Source: Streptomyces sp. WP-1 (lineage in GTDB: Bacteria > Actinomycetota > Actinomycetes > Streptomycetales > Streptomycetaceae). Taken from it: a DNA stretch of 64,000 nucleotides. Shown here one piece after another: positions 17,698 through 26,467 of this stretch (its first letter is position 1; every line of letters starts with the position of its first letter). The stretch lies in contig NZ_CP123923.1 in assembly GCF_030450125.1 (NCBI RefSeq), positions 1,798,001 to 1,862,000 of the forward strand, given 5' to 3'. The notes below the pieces were generated by a model, which ran no database searches, was not told the origin of the DNA, and saw nothing but the letters and a program-made list of their open reading frames with translations. The translations under genes and the position numbers were made by a program.

Positions 17698-18339
17698 TCA
17701 GTCCTTGCGGCCCGTCGCCGCCACCGTCACGCCCAGGCCGATCATCGCCAGGCCGCCGGCGCCGCCGACCGCGGACAGCCGGCGGGGCGAGCGGGCGAAC
17801 CAGTCGCGGGCGGCGGAGGCGACCAGGCCCCAGACGCTGTCCGAGACCAGCGCGATGAGGTTGAAGACGAGGCCGAGCAACAGCATCTGGAGGGGCACGT
17901 GCCCCTGTGCGCGGTCCACGAACTGGGGCAGTACGGCGGCGAAGAACACCATCGTCTTGGGGTTGGCCACACCGACCGCGAAGCCCTCCCCGAGGGTGCG
18001 CAGACCGCCCCGCTCCGGAGGGCCGGGCCGGGTGAACGCGGCCCGCAGCGAACCGCGTTGCCGCCATGCCTTGATGCCGAGGTACACCAGGTAGGCGGCG
18101 CCCGCGAGCTTGAGCGCGGTGAAGAGGAGCACCGAGCGCTCCACCACCGGTCCGATGCCGAGGGCCACGGCGGCGACGAGGACGTACGCGCCCAGGGTGT
18201 TCCCGGCGACCGTGGTCAGCGCGGCACGCCGGCCGTGCGCGAGGGCCCGCCCGACGACGAAGAGCACGCTCGGGCCGGGTATCACGATCAGCACAAGGGC
18301 CAGCGCCGAGAAGGCGAACAGCCGGTCGAGGGAGACCAT
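17698..18339 (-). CDS. LysE/RhtB family amino-acid exporter
   Basis: A 213-residue integral membrane protein with about six hydrophobic segments. It has the family signatures VIPGPSVLFVVGRALAHGRR near 20-40 and GFAVGVANPKTMVFFAAVLP in the middle. LysE/RhtB proteins export basic or neutral amino acids, homoserine lactones or related metabolites with the proton gradient. ATG 18339 (MVSLDRLFAF) is used, with GAGGG upstream; the in-frame upstream start at 18375 is unlikely. Single gene; it converges on the SRPBCC gene with a 49-bp gap. Substrate unknown. Confidence 0.9.
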   Translation of the reverse strand: MVSLDRLFAFSALALVLIVIPGPSVLFVVGRALAHGRRAALTTVAGNTLGAYVLVAAVALGIGPVVERSVLLFTALKLAGAAYLVYLGIKAWRQRGSLRAAFTRPGPPERGGLRTLGEGFAVGVANPKTMVFFAAVLPQFVDRAQGHVPLQMLLLGLVFNLIALVSDSVWGLVASAARDWFARSPRRLSAVGGAGGLAMIGLGVTVAATGRKD

Positions 18340-18567
18340 GCCCTCATGGAACACAGGCGCCGAGGCGGTCGGCAATGGCTTTTCGGGGAGGCGTGGCCCG
18401 GGGGGGCGTTCAGTGGGGACTGGGCGGGTCTCGGAGGCTGGGGCCTTGGATTGCGCAAGGGCGGGGCCCCGTTGTCGCCGCCCGCTCCCGAGCGGCGCCT
18501 CGGCCGTCCGGGGCGCTCGGCGCCGGTCGCGGAGCGGACGCGCAGGCGAAGGGACGACCGGCCCGCA

Positions 18568-19500
18568 TCACCTGTGAGGCCGAAGCCGGTCGTCGAGCGC
18601 GGCACCGACGTCGGGGCAGTTCTTCCGGATGGTGTCGAGGAAGGCGCGCAGCACCGGGGAGTGATCGCGGGCCGCGAAGGACAGGATGAGATCGGGCAGG
18701 GGGGTGCGCGGGGTCACTTCACAGAACCGCACTCCCGGACGCGGGACCGCCCTCATACGGGACGGCCCCAGGCCGACGCCCACGCCGGAGGCGGCGAGGC
18801 CGATGATCGTGTGCACGTCCCTCGCGACGGTCGCACCGCCGAGAGCCGGGGAGTCCGCGCCCAGCAGGGTGCGCAGTCCGGCGACTACAGCGGGCTCGTC
18901 CTCGCCGGCCGACATGATCAGCGGCTGTGTCCGCAACTGGTCGGCACTCACCGTGTGTTGACCGGCGTACGGGTGCACCGTACTGACCACGGCGATCACG
19001 TGGTCGCGTCCGATCGGGACGGACACGAGATGCTCGGCTCCGGCACCTCGTGGCGGGCCGAGGGTGAGGGCCACGTCCAGTTCCCCGGCGACGAGAGCCG
19101 GGCCGCTGCGGCTGGTCGCCATCTCGTGCAGTTCCAGTCTCACGTCGGGCCGTTCGCGGCCGAACCGGCGCAGCACGCCCGGCAGCGGGTCGAGCAGTGC
19201 CGAGGCGACGAAGCCGAGGCGCAGACGTCCCGTCTCGCCGCGCGCGGCCCGGCCCGCGTCGACCGTGGCCGCCGCGATCTCGTCGAGCGCCCGGCGCGCC
19301 CGCGCGAGGAACGCCTCACCGGCGGCGGTGGGGAAGACACCCCGGCGTGTGCGGTCGAACAGCCGGGCCCCGACCTCGCGCTCCAGGTCGGCGATCTGCT
19401 TGGACAGCGGCGGCTGCGCGATGCCCAGTTCGCCGGCCGCCCGGCCGAAGTGTCCGTGCTCGGCGAGAGCGACCGCGTACCGCAGGTGGCGCGCTTCCAC
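18568..19500 (-). CDS. LysR-type transcriptional regulator
   Basis: A 310-residue LysR protein. N-terminal winged HTH: RHLRYAVALAEHGHFGRAAG, ELGIAQPPLSKQIADLEREV. C-terminal co-inducer domain from about 90 (GRLRLGFVASALLDPLPGVL). GTG 19500 is chosen because AAGGGG lies 6 nt upstream, itself inside the ATG AAG GGG that could give a start at 19515. Divergent from an alpha/beta hydrolase gene, with a perfect 7-bp dyad matching T-N11-A between them. It most likely controls itself and the hydrolase in response to the hydrolase substrate or product. Confidence 0.9.
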   Translation of the reverse strand: MEARHLRYAVALAEHGHFGRAAGELGIAQPPLSKQIADLEREVGARLFDRTRRGVFPTAAGEAFLARARRALDEIAAATVDAGRAARGETGRLRLGFVASALLDPLPGVLRRFGRERPDVRLELHEMATSRSGPALVAGELDVALTLGPPRGAGAEHLVSVPIGRDHVIAVVSTVHPYAGQHTVSADQLRTQPLIMSAGEDEPAVVAGLRTLLGADSPALGGATVARDVHTIIGLAASGVGVGLGPSRMRAVPRPGVRFCEVTPRTPLPDLILSFAARDHSPVLRAFLDTIRKNCPDVGAALDDRLRPHR

Positions 19501-19534
19501 GACCCACCCCTTCATCGACGTCACATCGGCTACT

Positions 19535-19557
19535 GGCGATACCTCAAAGATATCGCC
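19535..19557. promoter_or_regulatory. LysR-type operator between divergent genes
   Basis: GGCGATA-CCTCAAAGA-TATCGCC is a perfect 7-bp inverted repeat with a 9-bp spacer. It contains the LysR consensus T-N11-A (T19540, A19552). It sits 35 bp from the LysR start and 59 bp from the hydrolase start. Confidence 0.7.
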
Positions 19558-19615
19558 GTGCCGCTTACCAGATGTACGAAGAGATGGCGCTGTGGTTCCT
19601 GTCTGGAATGGAGCC

Positions 19616-20461
19616 ATGAGGAACGTATCTCTGACCGACACCGTTTTCGTTTTCGTGCACGGCGCCTGGCACGGCTCCGGACAGTGGGCGGCGACGCAGC
19701 GCGCGCTGGCCGGACTGGGCGCCGCGAGCGTGGCCGTCGACATGCCGGGGCACGGCTTCGACGCGCCCCTGCCCACCGGATACCTGCTGCCCGGTCAGCC
19801 GGGCCTGCTGACCGAGAAGTCCCGGCTCGCCCCCCTGACGATGGACGACTGCGCCGAGACGGTACTGAACGTCCTGCGCCAGGTGCGTCACCATCGCGCT
19901 GTCGTGCTCGTCGCGCACAGCGCGGGCGGCGGCCCCGCGTCCCTGGCCGCGGAGCGGGCGCCCGGGCTGGTGGACCGGATCGTCTACCTGTCCGCGTTCG
20001 TCCCGGGCGGGCGGCCGCGGTTCTTCGACTACCTGGGCTCACCCGAGAACGCCACCGCCCGGGGCGAGAACCTGAACCTCGGCGACCCCGGGGCCCTGGG
20101 CGCCGTACGGATCAATCCGCTCTCACCGGATCCCGCCTACCTCGACGAACTGCGGGAAACGTACTACCACGACACCCCCCTGGACCGCTTCGACCGGTGG
20201 CGGTCCGCGCTGAGCCCTGATCTGCCGCTGGCGATCCCGACGGCTCCGGTCACCCTGACCGCGGCACGGTGGGGACGAATTCCACGAACTTTCGTGCGCT
20301 GCGCCGAGGACCGGGCGCTCGCACCGGCCGCGCAGGACCTGATGATCGCGGAGGCCGACCGGGCCTTCCCCGGTAACCCGTTCAGCGTGCGTACCCTGCC
20401 CGGCGGCCACAGCCCGTTCGCCGCCCGGCCGAGCGAACTCGCCGTGGCCCTCGCCTCGTGA
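19616..20461 (+). CDS. alpha/beta hydrolase, esterase/salicylate-esterase type
   Basis: A 281-residue alpha/beta-fold hydrolase. Oxyanion motif: FVHGAWHGSGQW (about 13-24). Nucleophile: VLVAHSAGGGPASL. Acid and His: CAEDRALAP and LPGGHSPFAARP. The HGAWHG start and short cap resemble plant-type esterases (SABP2/EstC-like) common in actinomycetes. The triad is complete. No signal peptide, hence cytosolic. ATG 19616 is preceded by GGAATGGAG. Divergent from the LysR regulator gene, and ended by a strong hairpin. Substrate unknown. Confidence 0.87.
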   Translation: MRNVSLTDTVFVFVHGAWHGSGQWAATQRALAGLGAASVAVDMPGHGFDAPLPTGYLLPGQPGLLTEKSRLAPLTMDDCAETVLNVLRQVRHHRAVVLVAHSAGGGPASLAAERAPGLVDRIVYLSAFVPGGRPRFFDYLGSPENATARGENLNLGDPGALGAVRINPLSPDPAYLDELRETYYHDTPLDRFDRWRSALSPDLPLAIPTAPVTLTAARWGRIPRTFVRCAEDRALAPAAQDLMIAEADRAFPGNPFSVRTLPGGHSPFAARPSELAVALAS

Positions 20462-20535
20462 GCCGTAGCGGCTCGTGCGGGCCTCCCCGCCCCTGGGCGG
20501 GGGACGGTTCGCGGCCGGTGGCGGTGGCGGTGTGG

Positions 20536-20568
20536 GTGCCGGCCCGGTCCCCGGGGGCCGGGCGGCAC
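20536..20568. terminator. bidirectional terminator between hydrolase and xdhC
   Basis: GTGCC-G-GCCCGGTCCCC (20536-20552) pairs with GGGGGCCGGGC-GGCAC. It is a 15-bp stem with one bulged G and one mismatch, between two converging genes. Confidence 0.65.
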
Positions 20569-20628
20569 ACGAGGGTTCGGGTTCGGCGGGGGCCGAGCGG
20601 GACGCGGCAGCCCGCGTCTCCCGGGGGG

Positions 20629-21774
20629 TCAGGCCACCGAGCCGATCCGGGGTCGGGGTGCCGGGTCGTGGTGGATCGGGGTGTGGCCGCCGGTCAGGGT
20701 GGTGCCGGTGCCGCCGCGGCGGGCGGCGACGATCTCCGCGGCGATCGACAGGGCCGTCTCCTCGGGCGTACGGGCGCCGAGGTCCAGGCCGATCGGGGAC
20801 CGCAGGCGGGACAACTCCCGCTCGGTGAGGCCGACTTCACGCAGGCGTCGGGCGCGGTCCAGGTGGGTGCGGCGGGAGCCCATCGCGCCGACGTAGGCGA
20901 CCGGGAGGCGCAGCGCCACCTTCAGCAGCGGTACGTCGAACTTGGCGTCGTGGGTGAGGACGCACAGGACGGTACGGCCGTCGGTCCCGGTGCGTTCCAG
21001 ATAGGCGTGGGGCCACTCGACCACGATCTCGTCGGCCTCCGGGAAGCGGGTGCGGGTGGCGAAGACCGGGCGGGCGTCGCACACGGTGACGTGATGGCCG
21101 AGGAACTTGCCGACCCGGACCAGCGCGGAGGCGAAGTCGATCGCGCCGAAGACGATCATCCGGGGCGGGGGCACGGAGGACTCCACCAGGACGGTGACCG
21201 GCGCCCCGCAGCGCGAGCCCCGGGCGCCGATCTCCACGGTGCCGGTGCGGCCCGCGTCCAGCAGGGCGCGGGCCTCGGCGGCGACGGTGCGGTCCAGTTC
21301 GGGGTGGGCGCCGTAACCGCCGTCGTACGATCCGTCGGGCCGGACCAGCAGGGCGCGGCCGGGGAGGCCGGCCGGGCCGGCCACGATCCGGGCGAGCGCC
21401 GCCGCCTCCCCCCGCGCGGCGGCGGCCAGCGTGGCCGCGATCACCGGCCGGGCGGGGTCGTCCGCCCGGACCGGCACCACCAGGATGTCGATGACGCCGC
21501 CGCAGGTCAGGCCGACCGCGAAGGCGTCCTCGTCGCTGTACCCGAAGCGTTCGAGGACGGTGTCCCCGTCCGTGAGCGCCTGCCTGCACAGCTCGTACAC
21601 CGCGCCCTCCACGCACCCCCCGGAGACCGACCCGACGGCCGTGCCGTCGGCGTCCACCGCGAGCGCGGCACCGGGCTGCCGGGGCGCGCTGCCGCCGACG
21701 GCGACGACGGTCGCGACGGCGAAGTCACGTCCCTGGCCGATCCAACGGTTCAACTCCTCGGCGATGTCCAGCAT
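20629..21774 (-). CDS. xdhC: XdhC/CoxI molybdenum-cofactor handling protein
   Basis: A 381-residue protein. N-terminal XdhC_CoxI domain: VATVVAVGGSAPRQPGAALA, GSVSGGCVEGAVYEL, FGLTCGG-like AVGLTCGGVIDILV with the conserved Cys. C-terminal Rossmann part (IVFGAIDFASALVRVGKFLG, LCVLTHDAKFD, YVGAMGSRRTH). XdhC binds the molybdenum cofactor, helps its sulfuration and inserts it into xanthine dehydrogenase. ATG 21774 follows GAGGAG. It is last in the xanthine dehydrogenase cluster, 49 bp after the permease, which supports that partner. The C-terminus has a short Gly/Pro tail. Confidence 0.93.
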   Translation of the reverse strand: MLDIAEELNRWIGQGRDFAVATVVAVGGSAPRQPGAALAVDADGTAVGSVSGGCVEGAVYELCRQALTDGDTVLERFGYSDEDAFAVGLTCGGVIDILVVPVRADDPARPVIAATLAAAARGEAAALARIVAGPAGLPGRALLVRPDGSYDGGYGAHPELDRTVAAEARALLDAGRTGTVEIGARGSRCGAPVTVLVESSVPPPRMIVFGAIDFASALVRVGKFLGHHVTVCDARPVFATRTRFPEADEIVVEWPHAYLERTGTDGRTVLCVLTHDAKFDVPLLKVALRLPVAYVGAMGSRRTHLDRARRLREVGLTERELSRLRSPIGLDLGARTPEETALSIAAEIVAARRGGTGTTLTGGHTPIHHDPAPRPRIGSVA

Positions 21775-21823
21775 CTGTCGGTCTCCTCAGGATGGTTGCC
21801 GGGAAGGGGGCGGCGGCGCGGCG

Positions 21824-23281
21824 CTAGTGGACGCCGAGCCAGCTCTCGACGGGGTGCAGCGCGAAGTACACGAGGAAGATCACGGTGAGCCCCCACATGA
21901 ACGCGCCGATCTCCCGCGCCCTGCCCTGGGCCACCTTGATCGCCGTGTACGAGACGACTCCGGCCGCGACGCCCGTGGTGATCGTGTACGTGAACGGCAT
22001 CAGGACGACGGTCAGGAAGACCGGGATCGCCGTGGCGCGGTCGCCCCAGTCCACGTGCCGCGCGTTCATCAGCATCATCGCGCCGATGACCACCAGCGCC
22101 GCGGAGGCCACCTCCTGCGGGACGATCGCGGTCACCGGGGTGAAGAACAGGCAGGCCGCGAAGAGCAGTCCGGTCACCGCGGACGCGAGGCCCGTGCGGG
22201 CGCCCTCGCCGACACCGGTCGCCGACTCGATGAAGACCGTCTGGCCGGAGCCGCCGGCCAGACCGCCGATCGCACCGCCCGCGCCGTCGATGAACAGCGC
22301 CTTGGACAGCCCCGGCATCCGCCCCTTGTCGTCGGCGAGCCCGGCCTCCGTGCCGACGCCGATGATGGTGGCCATCGCGTCGAAGAACCCGGCGAGCACC
22401 AGGGTGAAGACGATCACCGCGATGGTCATCCCGCCGACCTTGTCCCAGCCGCCGAAGCCGATGTGTCCGAAGAGCGAGAAGTCCGGCATCGAGACGGCGC
22501 CGCCGTGCAGTTCGGGGGCGCCGGACGCCCACTGGCGGGGGTCGATGACGCCGAGCCCGTTGAGGACGGCGGCGACGACCGTGCCGGAGACGATGCCGAT
22601 GAGGATGGCGCCGGGGACGTTGCGGGCCTGGAGCATGAAGATCAGCAGCAGGGTGCCGGCGAAGAGCAGCACCGGCCAGCCGGTGAGCTGGCCCGCGGGG
22701 CCGAGGCTCAGCGGGCCGCCCTTGCCCTGGTGCACGAAGCCGGACTTGTAGAAGCCGATGAGGGCGATGAACAGGCCGATGCCCATGGTGATGCCGTGCT
22801 TGAGCGCGAGCGGGATCGCGTTCATGACCATCTCGCGCAGGCCGGTGACGACCAGCAGCATGATGACGACGCCGTACAGCACGCACATGCCCATCGCCTG
22901 CGGCCAGGTCATGTCGGGCACGACCTGCGCGGACAGGACGCCGGAGACCGAGAGGCCGGCGGCGAGCGCGAGGGGCACCTTGCCGACGAAGCCCATCAGC
23001 AGTGTGGTGAGGGCCGCGGCGAACGCGGTCGCGGTGATCAGGGCCTTCTGGCCGAGCGTGTCGCCCTGGACGTCCTTGCCGGACAGGATCAGGGGGTTGA
23101 GGAGCAGGATGTAGGCCATCGCCATGAAGGTGGTGACCCCGCCGCGCACCTCTCGCGCGACGGTGGATCCTCTCCGGGATATGTGGAAGTACCGGTCGAG
23201 CCAGGACCGGCCGGCCGGGACGCGGCTGCCGTCGCCGGCGTCCTCGGCCGTGGTCCTGGGCTCCACTGATGATCGGGTCAT
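21824..23281 (-). CDS. purine permease, AzgA-type NCS2 transporter
   Basis: A 485-residue membrane protein with 12-14 predicted segments. The start STVAREVRGGVTTFMAMAYI and the motif GLSVSGVLSAQVV ... GITMGIGLFIALIGFYKSG place it in the AzgA-like branch of NCS2 (adenine/guanine/hypoxanthine uptake). A later motif is GGSGQTVFIESATGVGEGAR. ATG 23281 is chosen (GGGAG at 8 nt), rather than the in-frame TTG at 23296. Next to xanthine dehydrogenase genes it most likely imports hypoxanthine or a related purine for oxidation. It is separated from the upstream xdh gene by 214 bp with a hairpin, so it may have its own promoter. Confidence 0.9.
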   Translation of the reverse strand: MTRSSVEPRTTAEDAGDGSRVPAGRSWLDRYFHISRRGSTVAREVRGGVTTFMAMAYILLLNPLILSGKDVQGDTLGQKALITATAFAAALTTLLMGFVGKVPLALAAGLSVSGVLSAQVVPDMTWPQAMGMCVLYGVVIMLLVVTGLREMVMNAIPLALKHGITMGIGLFIALIGFYKSGFVHQGKGGPLSLGPAGQLTGWPVLLFAGTLLLIFMLQARNVPGAILIGIVSGTVVAAVLNGLGVIDPRQWASGAPELHGGAVSMPDFSLFGHIGFGGWDKVGGMTIAVIVFTLVLAGFFDAMATIIGVGTEAGLADDKGRMPGLSKALFIDGAGGAIGGLAGGSGQTVFIESATGVGEGARTGLASAVTGLLFAACLFFTPVTAIVPQEVASAALVVIGAMMLMNARHVDWGDRATAIPVFLTVVLMPFTYTITTGVAAGVVSYTAIKVAQGRAREIGAFMWGLTVIFLVYFALHPVESWLGVH

Positions 23282-23434
23282 GGTGCCGTCTCCCAAGGTT
23301 CACAGGGGCACCCGGTCAACTCCATCGAGCTGAGCGGGATTTGGGATGTGCACGTAACCCGGGGGACGGCCCGGTGTGGCACGTATGGGGGGTGGGGGTG
23401 GGCCGGGAACGAGCGGTTGCCCGGCGTCGGGGTG

Positions 23435-23483
23435 CCGTCGCGCCCACCCGCGCCGCCTGGGGCGGCACGCGTGCCCGCGACGG
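23435..23483 (-). terminator. nested hairpin after xdh large subunit
   Basis: Outer arms CCGTCGCG (23435-23442) and CGCGACGG (23476-23483) enclose an inner stem GCCGCC-TGG-GGCGGC (23452-23466). It lies just past the large subunit stop (23496, minus). It probably gives full or partial termination before the permease gene. Confidence 0.5.
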
Positions 23484-23495
23484 CGGGGGGGTGTG

Positions 23496-25880
23496 TCAGG
23501 CCGTGCCCGTGAGGTGCTCCGGGCGTACCGGCGTCCGGTCGAGCTGGAGGCCCGTCGCCGCGCGGATCGCCGCGAGGACGGCCGGGGTCGAGGACAGCGT
23601 CGGGGCCTCGCCGATGCCGCGCAGCCCGTACGGGGCGTGCTCGTCGGCGAGTTCGAGGACGTCGACCGGGATGGTCGGCGTGTCGAGGATGGTCGGGATC
23701 AGGTAGTCCGTGAAGGAGGGGTTCCTGACCTTCGCGGTCTTCGGGTCCACGATGATCTCCTCCATCACCGCGACGCCCAGGCCCTGTGTGGTGCCGCCCT
23801 GGATCTGGCCGACGACGGAGAGCGGGTTGAGCGCCTTGCCGACGTCCTGGGCGCAGGCCAGTTCGATGACCTTGACGAGGCCGAGTTCGGTGTCGACCTC
23901 GACCACGGCGCGGTGCGCGGCGAAGGAGTACTGGACGTGGCCGTTGCCCTGACCGGTGCGCAGGTCGAAGGCCTCGGTCGGCCGGTGCCGCCACTCCTCC
24001 TCCAGCTCCACCGCCTCGTCCTCCAGGACGTCGACCAGGTCGGCGAGCACCTCGCCGCCGTCGGTGACGACCTTGCCGCCCTCCAGCAGCAGCTCCGCGG
24101 TGGCCCAGGCGGGGTGGTAGGAGCCGAACTTGCGCCGGCCGATGTCCAGGACCCGTTCGCGGACCAGCTCGCAGGCGTTCTTGACGGCGCCGCCGGTGAC
24201 GTACGTCTGCCGGGAGGCGGAGGTCGAACCCGCCGAGCCCACCTGGGTGTCGGCGGGGTGGATGGTGACCTGGGCGACGCCGAGCTCGCTGCGGGCGATC
24301 TGGGCGTGCACGGTGACACCGCCCTGGCCGACCTCCGCCATCGCGGTGTGCACGGTGGCGACCGGCTCGCCCGCGATCACCTCCATGCGCACCCGGGCGG
24401 TGGAGTAGTCGTCGAAGCCCTCGGAGAAGCCGACGTTCTTGATGCCGACCGCGTAGCCGATCCCCCGGACGACGCCCTCGCCGTGCGTGGTGTTGGACAG
24501 GCCGCCGGGCAGCTGCCGTACGTCGGCGCCCTCGCTGGACTCCCACTGGCGCTCGGGCGGCAGCGGCATCGCCTTGACGCGGCGCAGCAGCTCGGCGACC
24601 GGCGCCGGGGAGTCGACCGGCTGCCCGGTGGGCATGACCGTGCCCTGCTCCATGGCGTTCAGCTGCCTGAACTCCACCGGGTCCAGGCCGAGTTCCTTCG
24701 CCAGCTTGTCCATCTGGGCCTCGTACGCGAAGCACGCCTGGACCGCGCCGAAGCCGCGCATCGCGCCGCAGGGCGGGTTGTTGGTGTAGAGGGCGATGGC
24801 CTCGATGTCGACGTCGTCCACGACGTACGGCCCGATGCTCAGCGAGGAGGCGTTGCCGACGACGGCCGGGGAGGCGGAGGCGTAGGCGCCGCCGTCCAGG
24901 ACGATCCGGCATGTGACGTGGGTCAGCTTGCCGTCGCGGGTGGCGCCGTGCTCGTAGTACAGCTTGGCCGGGTGGCGGTGGACGTGGCCGAAGAAGGACT
25001 CGAACCGGTTGTAGACGATCTTGACGGGCTTGCCGGTGCGCAGCGCCAGCAGGCAGGCGTGGATCTGCATGGACAGGTCCTCGCGGCCGCCGAACGCGCC
25101 GCCGACGCCGGACAGCGTCATCCGCACCTTGCGCTCGGGCAGGCCGAGTACGGGCGCGATCTGGCGCAGGTCGGAGTGCAGCCACTGGGTGGCGATGTAG
25201 AGGTGGACACCGCCGTCCTCCTCGGGCACCGCGAGCCCGGACTCGGGGCCGAGGAAGGCCTGGTCCTGCATGCCGAAGGTGTACTCGCCCCTGACGATCA
25301 CATCGGCCCGGGCGGCGGCAGCGGCGGCGTCGCCGCGCACGATCGGCTGGCGGTGCACGATGTTCGGGTGCGCGACATGCCCGATGTGGTGGTCGTCGCG
25401 GTGCTCGTGGACGAGGACGGCGTCCGGTCCGAGGGCCGACTTCTCGTCGATGATCACGGGGAGTTCGCGGTACTCCACCTTGATCTTGGCGGCGGCGCGG
25501 CGGGCGGTCTCCGGGTGGTCGGCGGCGACGATCGCGACCGGCTCCCCGTGGTGGCGCACCTTGCCGTGCGCGAGGACCGGGGTGTCCTGGATCTCCAGGC
25601 CGTAGTGCTTCACCTCGGTGGGCAGGTCGTCGTACGTCATGACGGCGTACACGCCCGGCAGGGCGAGGGCCTCGGCGGTGTCGATGGAGACGATCTCGGC
25701 GTGCGCGACGGTGGAGCGCAGGATCTGGCCCCACAGCATGTCCTCGTGCCACATGTCCGAGGAGTAGGCGAACTCGCCGGTGACCTTGAGGGTGCCGTCG
25801 GGGCGCAGGGTGGACTCGCCGATGCCGCCCTTGGTGCCCGAGCCCTGGGTGATCTTCGCGGGAACTCCGTTGGCCGGCAT
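23496..25880 (-). CDS. xanthine dehydrogenase, molybdopterin-binding large subunit
   Basis: A 794-residue subunit of the XDH/aldehyde-oxidase family that oxidises hypoxanthine and xanthine to urate at a Mo centre. Recognisable parts: GKVTGEFAYSSD-like start (DGTLKVTGEFAYSSDMWHED), FGMQDQAFLGPESGLAVPEE, the Mo-pterin loop GVGGAFGGREDLSMQIHACL, RGFGAVQACFAYEAQMDKLA, AEVGQGGVTVHAQIA, and the catalytic-Glu region LRGIGEAPTLSSTPA (GxGE). ATG 25880 follows GAGGGG with 8-nt spacing, 2 nt after the stop of the 2Fe-2S subunit gene. Three-gene order FAD, FeS, Mo on separate chains is typical of bacteria. The substrate could be another purine. Confidence 0.95.
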   Translation of the reverse strand: MPANGVPAKITQGSGTKGGIGESTLRPDGTLKVTGEFAYSSDMWHEDMLWGQILRSTVAHAEIVSIDTAEALALPGVYAVMTYDDLPTEVKHYGLEIQDTPVLAHGKVRHHGEPVAIVAADHPETARRAAAKIKVEYRELPVIIDEKSALGPDAVLVHEHRDDHHIGHVAHPNIVHRQPIVRGDAAAAAARADVIVRGEYTFGMQDQAFLGPESGLAVPEEDGGVHLYIATQWLHSDLRQIAPVLGLPERKVRMTLSGVGGAFGGREDLSMQIHACLLALRTGKPVKIVYNRFESFFGHVHRHPAKLYYEHGATRDGKLTHVTCRIVLDGGAYASASPAVVGNASSLSIGPYVVDDVDIEAIALYTNNPPCGAMRGFGAVQACFAYEAQMDKLAKELGLDPVEFRQLNAMEQGTVMPTGQPVDSPAPVAELLRRVKAMPLPPERQWESSEGADVRQLPGGLSNTTHGEGVVRGIGYAVGIKNVGFSEGFDDYSTARVRMEVIAGEPVATVHTAMAEVGQGGVTVHAQIARSELGVAQVTIHPADTQVGSAGSTSASRQTYVTGGAVKNACELVRERVLDIGRRKFGSYHPAWATAELLLEGGKVVTDGGEVLADLVDVLEDEAVELEEEWRHRPTEAFDLRTGQGNGHVQYSFAAHRAVVEVDTELGLVKVIELACAQDVGKALNPLSVVGQIQGGTTQGLGVAVMEEIIVDPKTAKVRNPSFTDYLIPTILDTPTIPVDVLELADEHAPYGLRGIGEAPTLSSTPAVLAAIRAATGLQLDRTPVRPEHLTGTA

Positions 25881-25882
25881 GG

Positions 25883-26467
25883 TCAGACCCCCTCGGACTG
25901 GCGGGCGGCGGCCAGGCGGACCGCGTCCATGATCTTCTCGTAGCCCGTGCAGCGGCACAGGTTGCCCGACAGCGCCTCGCGGATGTCGGCGTCGGACGGG
26001 TTGGGGTTGCGCTCCAGGAGTTCGTCGGAGGCGACGAGCAGGCCCGGGGTGCAGAAGCCGCACTGGACGGCGCCGGCGTCGATGAACGCCTGCTGGACCG
26101 GGGCGAGTTCGGCGCCCTCGCCGGCCTGGGAGTCGGTCCCGCCCTTGGCCGCCCAGCCCTTGGCGGCGTCCAGGCAGACGCCGTCGGAGGCTTGGCCGGA
26201 GCCGCCGCGGGAGCGCTGCCGGGCGTGGTCGGCGAGGCCCTCGACGGTCACCACGTCCCGGCCCTCGGCCTGTCCGGCCGCGACCAGACAGGAACAGACC
26301 GGCACGCCGTCGAGCCGTACCGTGCAGGATCCGCACTCACCCTGTTCGCAGGCGTTCTTGGAGCCGGGCAGGCCGAGCCGCTCGCGCAGCACGTAGAGCA
26401 GGGACTCGCCCTCCCAGACGTCGTCGGCCTCCTGCGGGCGTCCGTTGACGGTGAAGTTGACGCGCAT
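25883..26467 (-). CDS. xanthine dehydrogenase, 2Fe-2S subunit
   Basis: A 194-residue subunit with two [2Fe-2S] centres. Plant-type cluster: CEQGECGSCTVRLDGVPVC (C-x4-C-x2-C-x9-C). Second cluster: CGFCTPGLLV and LCRCTGYEKI. It passes electrons from the Mo centre to FAD. A linker of about 45 residues (RQRSRGGSGQASDG onward, ending before PVQQAFIDAG) is longer and more polar than in usual 160-residue homologues, which join the domains more directly. The ATG shares its A with the TGA of the FAD subunit (TGATG), so the two are coupled. Confidence 0.95.
   Translation of the reverse strand: MRVNFTVNGRPQEADDVWEGESLLYVLRERLGLPGSKNACEQGECGSCTVRLDGVPVCSCLVAAGQAEGRDVVTVEGLADHARQRSRGGSGQASDGVCLDAAKGWAAKGGTDSQAGEGAELAPVQQAFIDAGAVQCGFCTPGLLVASDELLERNPNPSDADIREALSGNLCRCTGYEKIMDAVRLAAARQSEGV

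Noticed and set aside
20536..20568. Regulatory palindrome for xdhC
   Set aside because: It lies downstream of both converging genes, so a terminator is the simpler reading.
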